Source: an uncultured Anaerococcus sp. | GTDB taxonomy: Bacteria; Bacillota; Clostridia; Tissierellales; Peptoniphilaceae | Assembly: GCF_943912385.1 (NCBI RefSeq) | Contig: NZ_CALTTY010000011.1 | Location: forward strand, 1-49,970 | Reading direction: 5' to 3' | Length of the DNA: 49,970 nt | Part shown: one piece after another, positions 8,966 through 17,088 of the stretch | How positions within the stretch are numbered: position 1 is the stretch's first letter | How the letters are laid out: every line of letters begins with the position of its first letter | Position numbers and translations under genes: made by a program | Notes under the pieces: model-generated | Seen by the model: the letters and a program-made list of their open reading frames with translations, nothing else | The model's database searches: none | What the model was told of the DNA's origin: nothing

Positions 8966-9790
8966 TTATTTAATGCTTAGGATAGGATCTGTTTGGCCCC
9001 TATCTATTAATTTAATTTCCATTAATCTTTCTTTAGACTCGCTTGGCATAAGTCCCACCAGAATTTTCCTACCGTTTATTTCCGTTTTGATATTTTCAGT
9101 ATTAAGCTTATAGACCCTAAATATTTCCTTAAGGTATTCTGCCTCTTTATCAATCCTCTTTGATACGGCCATTTCTATATCACCTGGCTTTATATCATCT
9201 CCTGTATCGATTAACTCGCTCATCCTATAGACATCTACGTTCACATTATCTGTAGAATTTTCAAAATGGAAGGAGTCTATCAATGACATGTATTTGTTGT
9301 ATATATAGTATGCACTTTTACTCTCTGATCCATCTATTACAAGTTGACTTACAATAAGGGAAGGCCCGCTCTCAGCATCTATGAGGTCAAAATTGACCTG
9401 GCTATAGATATTGTCATTTGTAACAAGGGGCCCGTATTCTTTTTCTATGAGATTATCCTCATTTTCGTAAGAAAGGACAGCTGAATAGGCCTCGCTACTA
9501 TATGATGATTCAAGGACTCCAAGCCCTATGTCTCTGCCCGCAAAGTTATAGGCCTTTAAAAAACCGAGGGAATCTGTTAGGTTAACCTCGGAAGCCATTC
9601 GGCCCTTGCCATAAATCTCCTCAAAATCCACTTCGTTTTTACTCTGACTATTTGAGACAAATTTTGTTTCAGGGAAATCATATTCTTCCTCGTTTGTAGC
9701 ATCCCCCATATCTTCCCTAAATTCGCTTTTGGATTCAAATCCGCATGAAGCAAGGATAAGAACTAGGGCAAATGGTAAAACTTTCTTCAT
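8966..9790 (-). CDS. Hypothetical lipoprotein
   Basis: A 274-aa secreted, lipid-anchored protein. The signal peptide MKKVLPFALVLILASC ends in a lipobox (LASC) with Cys16 as lipid site, followed by an acidic linker to about residue 50. The rest is a mixed alpha/beta domain I do not recognise. It starts right after the rhomboid stop codon, so it is co-translated with the two rhomboid genes and pepF. No function is assigned. Confidence 0.8.
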   Translation of the reverse strand: MKKVLPFALVLILASCGFESKSEFREDMGDATNEEEYDFPETKFVSNSQSKNEVDFEEIYGKGRMASEVNLTDSLGFLKAYNFAGRDIGLGVLESSYSSEAYSAVLSYENEDNLIEKEYGPLVTNDNIYSQVNFDLIDAESGPSLIVSQLVIDGSESKSAYYIYNKYMSLIDSFHFENSTDNVNVDVYRMSELIDTGDDIKPGDIEMAVSKRIDKEAEYLKEIFRVYKLNTENIKTEINGRKILVGLMPSESKERLMEIKLIDRGQTDPILSIK

Positions 9791-10474
9791 CTAGACTCCT
9801 ATCATTGATTTGATACCAACCCTGTAAAGGGTAAAACTTGCTCCAAGTAAAATTATTAAAGAAATAATCCTCCTTGAAGTAGCTATATCCCTGCCCCATA
9901 TTGGGAAAATACCTGCAAGTAAAAAACCTGCTATAAAGCCACCTAAGTGTCCGTAGATACCAACACCTGGTGCTATTAGGGAATAGATTATATTTATCAC
10001 TACAACAGATATAAAGCTTGCCCCAAAACTTCTAACAATCTCATCATTTTTATAAGTTACCATAAGGCCAATTGCAAGACCCAACATACCATAAAGGCTA
10101 GTTGAAGCTCCTGCTGATACCGTATAAGGACTGCCAAAGGCAAAGGAAAGTAGGTTACCAAAGACCCCTGCTATTAAATAAATTATTAAAAATCTAACAG
10201 ATCCAAACATATTTTCAAAAAGCGGACCCAGACTATTTAAGAAATACATATTAAAGAGGATGTGGAAAAATCCTATATGGATAAAAGATGCTGTAAAGAG
10301 TCTCCACCACTGGCCATTTGCAACAAGACTTTTGGAATTTGCTCCAAATTTTATTAAATTTTCTATACTTTCACTTCCGCCATTTAAGGTCATAATCACA
10401 AATATTATGATATTTATAATCATAAGTCCTGATGTTACCTTAGCCTGGCTGAGTCTTTCAAAATCTATATTCAT
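9791..10474 (-). CDS. Rhomboid family intramembrane serine protease (copy B)
   Basis: 227-aa membrane protein with about six helices. The catalytic serine motif reads SAGASTSLYGMLGLAIG and the catalytic histidine lies in YGHLGGFIAGFLLAG; both residues of the Ser-His dyad are present. The WWRLFTASFIHIGFFHILFNMYFL region (L1 loop and helix 2) is a rhomboid hallmark. It probably cleaves membrane-anchored substrates; none is known here. It is directly followed by a lipoprotein gene and sits 67 bases after a second rhomboid gene. Confidence 0.92.
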   Translation of the reverse strand: MNIDFERLSQAKVTSGLMIINIIIFVIMTLNGGSESIENLIKFGANSKSLVANGQWWRLFTASFIHIGFFHILFNMYFLNSLGPLFENMFGSVRFLIIYLIAGVFGNLLSFAFGSPYTVSAGASTSLYGMLGLAIGLMVTYKNDEIVRSFGASFISVVVINIIYSLIAPGVGIYGHLGGFIAGFLLAGIFPIWGRDIATSRRIISLIILLGASFTLYRVGIKSMIGV

Positions 10475-10541
10475 AAAATTACTATACCTCTAATTTCCAT
10501 AGCTTAAATTAATACTTTAAAATAAAGCTTTTATAAGTTTT

Positions 10542-11249
10542 TCAAAACACAATATCCTTAAAATAGAAGGTCAAAACCAATATAACCAATAAGCCTATAA
10601 ATAAACTGGTAAAGATAAACCTTGCTTTCTTATTAAGGTCATAACCCCTTGCAGGAAAAACTCCAGATAAGACCAGGCCAGTAAAAAAACCTACCAGGTG
10701 ACTTTTACTATATGCTAATAAAAAATGAGGGCTTCCTCTTTTTAGCCTAAAATAAACTTCACTGGCTAGAAGAATTAATACCGCAGGAAGGATAAACTGC
10801 CTTGCCCACTTTCTAAAACCTTCATCCTTATAAAAGAAAAGAAATCCAATTGCTAGACCATATAAGCCAAAGTAGCCCGTTGATGACCCGCCGGAGGCAT
10901 CCCATTTTTCTAAAACTTGAAAGCTAATCAATTCATCAACTAAGCCTGCTAGTAAAAATGTAAAACCTACTATTCTTGCCCCAAACTTATTTTCAAGGCT
11001 AGGAACCATTATATAGATTACCACCATATTAAAAATAAAATGAACCCAGCTGAGATGGACAAATAACTGGCTTAGCATTCTATAATACTGACCCCTAATA
11101 ATTAAATCAGAATTTGAAGCCCCAAAACTCACTAAGTTTTCCCTAGTAAAGCCTCCATTTATAAGAATCAAGGTAAAAACAAGGGTATTTATTATAAGAA
11201 TCAGGCTTGTGGTCTTTGAGTTTTTAAGTCTTTTTAAAAATCTCCCCAT
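10542..11249 (-). CDS. Rhomboid family intramembrane serine protease (copy A)
   Basis: 235-aa paralogue of the next gene. YRMLSQLFVHLSWVHFIFNMVVIYIM matches the L1 region; the serine motif is SGGSSTGYFGLYGLAIG and the histidine is in KSHLVGFFTGLVLSG, so the dyad appears intact. Sequence has diverged strongly from copy B, so this is not a recent duplication. The ribosome site is weak (GAG), consistent with read-through from the glycerate kinase gene 9 bases upstream. Confidence 0.9.
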   Translation of the reverse strand: MGRFLKRLKNSKTTSLILIINTLVFTLILINGGFTRENLVSFGASNSDLIIRGQYYRMLSQLFVHLSWVHFIFNMVVIYIMVPSLENKFGARIVGFTFLLAGLVDELISFQVLEKWDASGGSSTGYFGLYGLAIGFLFFYKDEGFRKWARQFILPAVLILLASEVYFRLKRGSPHFLLAYSKSHLVGFFTGLVLSGVFPARGYDLNKKARFIFTSLFIGLLVILVLTFYFKDIVF

Positions 11250-11258
11250 AATCTATTC

Positions 11259-12347
11259 TCATTTTTTTAAACTTTCATCAAGGCCTATAGCAAGAGACCT
11301 AATCATATCTCTCATCTGTCCCCTATCATAGGTATCCGCAATCCTATAGGAATATACTTGGTCGAAGAATTCTCTACTCCCTATTTTTTTGCCATCTTCA
11401 TCTTCTAAAAACACCACTTTGATATCTTTCTTGCATCTTTTGGCAAGGCTTGCGACATTTATAGAGGCCGACCCATTAAACTGGTCTACATTCTCTCCTA
11501 AGATTAAGATATCCTTATCTCTAATAAGATCCTTAAAATCTAAACTTTCGAGTATAAAATCCATAGACTGTGAGATGTTTGCCTTAAAAAACATATAAAG
11601 GGCCCAAGCAACTCCTCCTCCAGAACCCATGGCAGGCATGTCAACAGGGCCTGTTCCCAAAGTGTCCTCTATTACTCTTTTAAAATTCTTACACCCCTTA
11701 AAAAGCCTGGCTGTATCATAGTCACTAGCACCCTTCCTATATACCCTATCTTCTAGGAAGGAATTATCTCCAAAAAGAGTCTGGTTGGTAGATGTTGCTA
11801 TCCTTATATCCACACCCCTTAACCTCTGATCAAGGCCTGTAATATCAGCCCTTACTACCTTTTCCATATTTTCTGCTATGGGGTTTAAGTCATTTCCTTT
11901 ATCGTCAAAAAACCTAACTCCCAGGGCATAGAGCATACCCATTCCTAGGTCATTGGTGGCAGTATCACCAATACCTATGTAAAAAGACCTGGCCCCATTA
12001 TCAAGGCCATCGAGGACCATCTCCCCAAAACCCAGGGAGGACGAATCCATCACCCTGAGCTCTTCCTTATATAAAAGCCTGATACCAGAAGATTCAGCCA
12101 TCTCCAGTACAGCAAGCTTATCTTTTAAGATATACCTGGCTGTTATAACATCATTTAGGGGATTGTGGACATTTATGTACTTGTAATCTCCCCCGATAAC
12201 AGCCTTGATAGCCTCGACCGTTCCCTCTCCTCCATCCAGAAAAGGCATGACTTCAACATCAGAAGAGAGATTTTCTTTAAAGATATTTCCAATTTCAACC
12301 GAATTTTCAAATGTTTTTATAGAATCTATTCCTACTAAAGTTTTCAT
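11259..12347 (-). CDS. Glycerate kinase family protein
   Basis: Cytoplasmic kinase of the GlxK/GarK family, which makes phosphoglycerate from glycerate and ATP. 362 aa with the family landmarks DGGEGTVEA near the N-terminus, IGIGDTATNDLGMGMLYALG, and PAMGSGGGVAWAL. The N-terminal DSIKTFENS replaces the more usual DSFKGTLSS, so it is a divergent member. Two ATGs are adjacent; the second (12347) lies five bases from GGAG and is preferred. First gene of the cluster with the rhomboid pair; no metabolic link with them is evident. Confidence 0.8.
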   Translation of the reverse strand: MKTLVGIDSIKTFENSVEIGNIFKENLSSDVEVMPFLDGGEGTVEAIKAVIGGDYKYINVHNPLNDVITARYILKDKLAVLEMAESSGIRLLYKEELRVMDSSSLGFGEMVLDGLDNGARSFYIGIGDTATNDLGMGMLYALGVRFFDDKGNDLNPIAENMEKVVRADITGLDQRLRGVDIRIATSTNQTLFGDNSFLEDRVYRKGASDYDTARLFKGCKNFKRVIEDTLGTGPVDMPAMGSGGGVAWALYMFFKANISQSMDFILESLDFKDLIRDKDILILGENVDQFNGSASINVASLAKRCKKDIKVVFLEDEDGKKIGSREFFDQVYSYRIADTYDRGQMRDMIRSLAIGLDESLKK

Positions 12348-12434
12348 CATTACTCCAATCTGTTTTTATATATACCCGAATTTTTAAATTTTATTGGCAA
12401 TTTTTTAACAAATTATTAAAAAATATCTAAAAAC

Positions 12435-12463
12435 TTTACAAGCTGGCTAATTCTTGCTATACT
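12435..12463 (+). promoter_or_regulatory. Promoter of small-RNA candidate
   Basis: TTTACA (12435-12440), 17 bases, TATACT (12458-12463). There is no reading frame downstream, but a terminator ends the stretch 120 bases later, so this probably drives a short non-coding transcript. Confidence 0.7.
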
Positions 12464-12469
12464 AGATAG

Positions 12470-12590
12470 GAAAGTTCATAAAAAGAGGTTAGAAAGCCTG
12501 TTTTTATGACTTATGCTGTTTAACTCAGGGAGAAAAATATAACTCCCAACCATTAGAGACCATTAGCAAAAGCTAGTGGTCTGTTTTAAT
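12470..12590 (+). ncRNA. Candidate small non-coding RNA
   Basis: About 120 bases from a good promoter to a terminator, without an open frame. Three hairpins: CATAAAAA/TTTTTATG (12477-12484 with 12501-12508) enclosing GGTT/AGCC; GGGAG/CTCCC (12528-12532 with 12543-12547); and the terminator AGACCATTAGC/GCTAGTGGTCT (12557-12567 with 12572-12582) followed by GTTTTAAT. I could not match it to 6S, SRP RNA, tmRNA or a riboswitch class I know. The gene to the left (glycerate kinase) diverges; the next CDS to the right converges, so a cis-leader role is unlikely. Confidence 0.55.
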
Positions 12591-12594
12591 GGTA

Positions 12595-12622
12595 GTAAAA
12601 ATTTTGCTTACAAAATTTTTAC
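12595..12622. repeat. Perfect 12-bp inverted repeat
   Basis: GTAAAAATTTTG, loop CTTA, CAAAATTTTTAC. The right arm is also the left end of the following 80-base repeat, so the hairpin may form in competition with the repeat's own fold. Confidence 0.7.
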
Positions 12623-12690
12623 GATTCTCACAATTTATCAAGACGCTTTGCGTCGCAGTATAAATTGATGAGAAACCTTATGTAATTTTT
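12611..12690. repeat. Hairpin repeat, copy 1
   Basis: 80-base element that recurs at 12838-12913. The first 19 bases and the last ~27 are the same in both copies. It folds as TTCTC/GAGAA outside, AATTTAT/ATAAATT in the middle and GACGC-TTT-GCGTC at the tip. No coding capacity is seen. Confidence 0.75.
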
Positions 12691-12837
12691 TATGGAAGCT
12701 GCGACGAACAGGAGCAGCTGGAATAAAAACATTACGTTCTTTACAAAATCTTGAAAAAGATTTTGGTTTTCTTTGTGCTAAAGTATCAGTCCTTCCATCG
12801 ATTTGATTTCATCAAATCGGGATAGGGCTTCAGTTAG
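12691..12837. other. Spacer between hairpin repeats, with two further hairpins
   Basis: Contains AAAATCTT-GAAA-AAGATTTT at about 12746-12765 and CGATTTGA-TTTCA-TCAAATCG at about 12799-12819. Short frames are broken by stops on both strands, so nothing here looks coding. Confidence 0.5.
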
Positions 12838-12913
12838 CAAAATTTTTACGATTCTCGCAATTTTTCAAGGATCGAATCCGTAGAAAAATTGATGAGAAAC
12901 CTTATGTAATTTT
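12838..12913. repeat. Hairpin repeat, copy 2
   Basis: Second copy of the element at 12611. Its middle stem is AATTTTTC/GAAAAATT and its tip GGAT-CGA-ATCC, different bases from copy 1 but the same fold. The outer TTCTC/GAGAA is unchanged. Confidence 0.75.
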
Positions 12914-13025
12914 AGGCAAGCCACCGCGGCTGATGGAGCGGTCCCACGGAGTGGCTCGCAGCGAAGCGAGAGAGTACTAGCCCGTCGGCTTTGGGAGACC
13001 AAGCCTGTCCGGCTCATGGAGGATC
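12914..13025. other. GC-rich structured block, repeat-like
   Basis: Visibly much richer in G and C than the AT-rich surroundings. It has hairpins such as ACCGC/GCGGT, CTCGC/GCGAG and a nested pair AGCC...GGCTT/AAGCC...GGCT around 12979-13014. On the plus strand an open frame runs from copy 2 of the repeat into this block and ends soon after (reading GKPPRLMERSHGVARSEAREY then stop when split across the junction). From memory, similar short hypothetical peptides recur in clostridial genomes, which would fit a multi-copy element rather than a gene. Not verified. Confidence 0.5.
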
Positions 13026-13090
13026 AAATTACCCAAGCAGCCATAATAAAAATTTATCTAAAATAAACAAATAAAGATTTCTACCTAATT

Positions 13091-13122
13091 AAAAATCAGG
13101 GATAGTTATTCCTACCCCTGAT
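13091..13122 (-). terminator. Terminator of methionine gamma-lyase gene
   Basis: On the minus strand ATCAGGGGTAG, a 6-base loop, CTATCCCTGAT, then TTTTTAATT. It lies about 50 bases past the stop codon. Confidence 0.8.
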
Positions 13123-13173
13123 AGTATTTTCTTCATTTTTTTAACATAGGTCTTATTAGATTTTTCCTATACA

Positions 13174-14358
13174 TTATATTAGGTCTAAAGCCTGGTTAAG
13201 GTCCTTTATTATATCATCACTATCTTCTAGGCCTACTGATAGTCTGATTAGTCCTGGTGCAATACCTACTTCTTTTAATTCTTCTTCTGAATAGGTTGAA
13301 TGGGTCATTGTAGCTGGATGTTCTATTAAGGTCTCAGCATCTCCTAGACTAACTGCTAGTGTACATAGCTTAACATTATTCATGACAGTTCTTCCCGCCT
13401 CAATTCCTCCTCTTACTTCAAATGTGATCATTGCACCATAATCATTCATTTGCTTTTTAGCTACTTCGTGGTTTTTAAAGTCTTCTAAACCTGGATAGTA
13501 AATTTTTTCAACATTTTTATGATCTTGAAGAGCTTTTACAATTTTTTTCGCATTTTCCACATGTTTTTTCATCCTAATTTCTAGGGTCTTCATTCCTCTA
13601 AAAATTAGGAAAGCTTCATGGGCTGATAGCACAGCTCCTGTGAAGTCTTTTTGCCCTACAAGTCTTACTTGAGTCATTAGTTCTTTAGATCCACAAGAAA
13701 ATCCTGCTACGACATCACCGTGACCATTAAGGTATTTTGTAGCAGAATGTACAACTATATCTGCCCCTAATTTTAATGGTTGTTGTAAAAATGGTGTAGA
13801 GAATGTGTTATCAACTATAACGAGTGTATCTTTTGACTTAGCTTTCACTATTTTTGATACTTCTTCTATATCTATAATATCTAATGTTGGGTTTGCTGGT
13901 GTTTCTAGGTAAACTATCCTTGTATTTTCTTTTAAATGACTTTTAACTTCATCTAGGTTGGTCATGTCTATAAAATCTACTTCTATATTGAATTTTTTAA
14001 TTTCATTTAAGAAGGAGAATGTGCAACCATAAAGAGTGCCGCAAGCTAAAATGTGATCTCCCGCTTTTATAAAAGGCCATATAGATGATGTTATAGCACC
14101 CATACCAGAAGCTGTTGATACAGCAGCCTCAGCTCCTTCCAGTGTGGCTAATTTTTCTTCGACTGCATTGTTAGTTGGGTTGCCAAGTCTTGAATAAATA
14201 AAACCATCTTCCTCTAGGGCAAATCTTTTCCCCCCTTGTTCTGCACTATCAAATATAAAGGTTGAAGTTTGGTATATAGGAAGTCCTAGAGATCCAAAGC
14301 TATCCTTGATTGCTCCTGCGTGTATTGTTTCTGTTGCAAAATTTTTATTTTCTAACAT
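13174..14358 (-). CDS. megL: Methionine gamma-lyase (Cys/Met-metabolism PLP enzyme)
   Basis: PLP enzyme, 394 aa. The PLP lysine is Lys208 in HSATKYLNGHGDV, and SRLGNPT binds the cofactor. LYGCTFSF at 109-116 carries Tyr110 and Cys112, matching the Tyr114/Cys116 pair that separates methionine gamma-lyase from cystathionine synthases and lyases. The expected reaction is methionine to 2-oxobutyrate, methanethiol and ammonia. A LysR gene diverges from it with only 67 bases between, and an NhaC-family transporter follows, suggesting a regulated amino-acid breakdown unit. Ribosome site AAAGGA precedes the ATG. Cystathionine gamma-lyase activity is the main alternative. Confidence 0.82.
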   Translation of the reverse strand: MLENKNFATETIHAGAIKDSFGSLGLPIYQTSTFIFDSAEQGGKRFALEEDGFIYSRLGNPTNNAVEEKLATLEGAEAAVSTASGMGAITSSIWPFIKAGDHILACGTLYGCTFSFLNEIKKFNIEVDFIDMTNLDEVKSHLKENTRIVYLETPANPTLDIIDIEEVSKIVKAKSKDTLVIVDNTFSTPFLQQPLKLGADIVVHSATKYLNGHGDVVAGFSCGSKELMTQVRLVGQKDFTGAVLSAHEAFLIFRGMKTLEIRMKKHVENAKKIVKALQDHKNVEKIYYPGLEDFKNHEVAKKQMNDYGAMITFEVRGGIEAGRTVMNNVKLCTLAVSLGDAETLIEHPATMTHSTYSEEELKEVGIAPGLIRLSVGLEDSDDIIKDLNQALDLI

Positions 14359-14425
14359 TTTTTATCCTTTCTTTCTATTTTTATTTGTTTATTATATAAT
14401 GTAATTAAAAACCTAAGGAGGATTT

Positions 14426-15343
14426 ATGAACCTTAATAAGATTTATTATGCGATAGAAGTTTCCAAGTCTGGATCTATTTCCAAAGCAGCAAAAAACCTA
14501 TATACATCTCAACCTGCTATTTCCATGGCTATCAATGACCTTGAGGAAGAGCTAGGCTTTAAAATCTTTAAAAGGTCTAATACTGGTACCAAGACCACTG
14601 TAAAGGGCCTAGAATATCTTCTGAAATGTAACGATATAATCAGCAAATATAATGACCTTCAAAGTCAATACTCTATCGAAAAAAGTGATATCTCTAAGCT
14701 TAGAATATCTAGCCAGCATTTTAATTTTATAGTATCCGCTTTCATAAAACTTATAGGAAGATACGAAGATGCTTCGTTTAAGTTTTACCTGAAAGAAACC
14801 ACCTCCCTTAACGCTATTGACCATATTGAAAACGATTATTCTGATCTAGCTTTTATTTATATGAACGACTCTTATAGGGAAGCCATCTTGGATTTATTTA
14901 AGGAGAAAGACCTAAGATATGTATCAATTGCTAAGGTAATTCCTCATGTATTCATAAATGATAATCATCCCTTAGCAAAGGAAAAACTTATAAAGATCTC
15001 AGACCTATATGACTACCCCATGGTAATCTATGAGCAAGATGATACCCAGATTTTGCCCGAAGAGTTTGTAAGGCTCCCTGACCACCAGCAAGTTATTTAT
15101 ACTCAAGATAGGGGGACCACTCTGGGTCTTATTTCTAGCACAAACTCATTTAACATAGGAACTGGTTGCCTACATAGTAGTAACGGTTTTCCTAATATAA
15201 AGGCAGTAAAACTTGTAAATCCAGAAAACTTATTTATGGATATAGGATATGTATACAAATCATCTAAGAACTTATCTAAACTTTGTAAAGAATACCTAGA
15301 CCTAACTAAGACTGAACTTCTACAGTGCCTTCCAAATTGTTAA
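14426..15343 (+). CDS. LysR-family transcriptional regulator
   Basis: 305 aa. The N-terminal winged helix-turn-helix (residues 1-60) reads YAIEVSKSGSISKAAKNLYTSQPAISMAINDLEEELGFKIFKR, a standard LysR start. The remaining part is the effector-binding domain. It is divergent from megL across 67 bases that contain a TATAAT usable in either direction, the classic arrangement for a LysR protein controlling its neighbour. Its 3' end overlaps the convergent transporter gene by 38 bases. Strong AAGGAGG site before ATG. The effector is unknown; methionine or a sulfur metabolite is a guess. Confidence 0.92.
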   Translation: MNLNKIYYAIEVSKSGSISKAAKNLYTSQPAISMAINDLEEELGFKIFKRSNTGTKTTVKGLEYLLKCNDIISKYNDLQSQYSIEKSDISKLRISSQHFNFIVSAFIKLIGRYEDASFKFYLKETTSLNAIDHIENDYSDLAFIYMNDSYREAILDLFKEKDLRYVSIAKVIPHVFINDNHPLAKEKLIKISDLYDYPMVIYEQDDTQILPEEFVRLPDHQQVIYTQDRGTTLGLISSTNSFNIGTGCLHSSNGFPNIKAVKLVNPENLFMDIGYVYKSSKNLSKLCKEYLDLTKTELLQCLPNC

Positions 15344-16700
15344 TATGGTCTTCTACCTTAGATTCTGGCATATCATGCTCAAAATTCCACTTATCCTTTG
15401 CAGCTGTAAATGGAACAAAGATAGAAACTATGGCTATAACTCCTAGGATAAACTGGTACCAGAAATATGGCATCAATTGAAATGGTGCTACCTTTCCATT
15501 GGTGAATCCCGCCGCAATAAGTACTTGGGCTGCATAGGGTACTAGACCCTGGAATACACAGGAGAAACTATCTAATAGTGAAGCACTTCTTCTTGGGTCT
15601 ATCTTGTATTCATTGCACATCTTCTTGGCTATTGGCCCAGAGATAATGATTGCAACTGTGTTGTTGGCAACTGCTATATCTGCCAAAGATGCAAGAGCAG
15701 CTATGCCTAATTCACCAGATTTTTCACCCTTAGCAAATTTCTTAATTTTTGAAATTATCCAGTTTATACCGCCTTCTTTGGTAACCATATTTGATAGGCC
15801 ACCTATTAAAAGTGATAGTAAGAATATTTCAAACATCCCAGTGAATCCTTCCCATACTGTTTGAGATAGGGAGAGTAGGTTAAACCCATTATTCATTAGT
15901 AGAAGGATTCCAGATAGGAAAATCCCTCCTGTTAAAACTATAAATACATTTACTCCTATTAAGGCAAATATAAGTACAAATAGGTACGGGATTATATTAA
16001 TTAACTTATAAGATAAGTCAGACTGGCTAGCTTGTGTTTCTGGTGACCCAAATATAATAAGTAGGATAAATGTTATTATTCCTGCTGGCAGGGCCATTTT
16101 TATATTCATCCTAAACTTATCTTTCATGTCACAGTTTTGAGTCCTGGTTGCTGCTATTGTAGTATCTGAAATGATGGATAAGTTATCTCCAAACATAGAC
16201 CCACCAACCAAGGCCCCAAGCATAAGTGATAGGTTTATCCCACCTGATTCAGCAAGACCTACAGCTATTGGTCCAAGGGCAGTTATAGTTCCTACAGATG
16301 ATCCTGTGGCTATAGAAATGAAACCTGCTATCATAAATATTCCCGCTGTTAAAAACCTAGCTGGAATAAAGGTCAAGCCCAAACCTACTACAGAATCTAC
16401 TCCTCCAGAAGCTGATGCTACTGCGGAAAAAGCTCCTGCTAGTAAGTAAATTAAACACATTATGATGATGTTAGAATCTCCACATCCTTCTATCAAATCA
16501 TCAAATTTCTCATCGACACTTCCCTTAAATAGTAAAAAAGCACTTATTATCCCTATAAAGGCTGCTACTGGTGCAGGCAATTGATAAAATGCCATTTCCA
16601 CTCCATTTAAGTGAAGCACTATCCCCGATACTAAGTAGACACTAATAAAAACTAAAAAAGGTATTAGCGCCTTACCCGAAATCTTTTCAACTTTTTTCAT
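15306..16700 (-). CDS. NhaC-family transporter, possible methionine uptake
   Basis: Polytopic membrane protein, about 464 aa with 11-12 helices. TGSSVGTITALGPIAVGLAE and GGSMFGDNLSIISDTTIAATRTQNCDMKDKF are hallmarks of the NhaC family. Family members act as Na+/H+ or malate-lactate antiporters, and some (MetT, proposed from S-box regulons) are methionine transporters. Proximity to methionine gamma-lyase favours an amino-acid role, but that is inference. The ATG at 16700 is chosen; a GTG two codons upstream overlaps the ribosome site. Its end runs 38 bases into the convergent LysR gene. Confidence 0.8.
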   Translation of the reverse strand: MKKVEKISGKALIPFLVFISVYLVSGIVLHLNGVEMAFYQLPAPVAAFIGIISAFLLFKGSVDEKFDDLIEGCGDSNIIIMCLIYLLAGAFSAVASASGGVDSVVGLGLTFIPARFLTAGIFMIAGFISIATGSSVGTITALGPIAVGLAESGGINLSLMLGALVGGSMFGDNLSIISDTTIAATRTQNCDMKDKFRMNIKMALPAGIITFILLIIFGSPETQASQSDLSYKLINIIPYLFVLIFALIGVNVFIVLTGGIFLSGILLLMNNGFNLLSLSQTVWEGFTGMFEIFLLSLLIGGLSNMVTKEGGINWIISKIKKFAKGEKSGELGIAALASLADIAVANNTVAIIISGPIAKKMCNEYKIDPRRSASLLDSFSCVFQGLVPYAAQVLIAAGFTNGKVAPFQLMPYFWYQFILGVIAIVSIFVPFTAAKDKWNFEHDMPESKVEDHINNLEGTVEVQS

Positions 16701-16734
16701 ACCCACCTCTTTTCGTGATTACGTTTTCATAATT

Positions 16735-16763
16735 ATAGTATTACATAATAATGTCTTTGTAAA
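16735..16763 (-). promoter_or_regulatory. Promoter of the NhaC-family gene
   Basis: Minus-strand TTTACA (16758-16763), 17 bases, TACTAT (16735-16740), 35 bases before the start codon. Confidence 0.6.
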
Positions 16764-17088
16764 ATACATTTATTTTATATTTGGTATAAGTATAATTTAT
16801 ACCCCTTCTCCTATCTCTTATAAATAAAAAATATAGATTTAAGCTTAAAAGAGTAAAATTTTTCTATTTTAATATATTTTTTACCAAGTATATGTTGCTT
16901 AAGCCATATAAAACTATTTATTATAGTTTGTAAATAGGCTAAGACCTTTAAAAAAGAGGATTTTTTTAATAGGCCTAGCAAGTGCTTGATGGATTAAAAA
17001 ACAACCGTACAAATCCCCTACTTTTGCCAAAATCTTTTTATTTGGTAAAGTCTTACTAGTAATAGATTTATTTAACCAGGAGGTTATT
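16764..17088. other. Intergenic region with one imperfect palindrome
   Basis: AT-rich spacer between divergent genes. At 17020-17051 an inverted repeat (ACTTTTGCCAAA / TTTGGTAAAGT) lies about 40 bases before the exporter start and could be an operator; TTGCCA-N16-TAAAGT inside it is a weak promoter candidate. A small hairpin AACTAT/ATAGTT is near 16910-16930. No gene seen. Confidence 0.35.

Noticed and set aside
12470..12590. 6S RNA, SRP RNA or a known riboswitch
   Set aside because: Too short for 6S, lacks the GGAAGGAAGCA loop of SRP RNA, and no riboswitch core that I know is present; kept only as an unclassified small RNA.
12838..13025. Short plus-strand reading frame across the repeat and GC-rich block
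   Set aside because: No ribosome site, lies in a hairpin repeat, and is interrupted in the sister copy; most likely not a gene.
14359..14425. S-box (SAM riboswitch) upstream of methionine gamma-lyase
   Set aside because: The gap is only 67 bases, too short for an S-box, and shows no matching fold.
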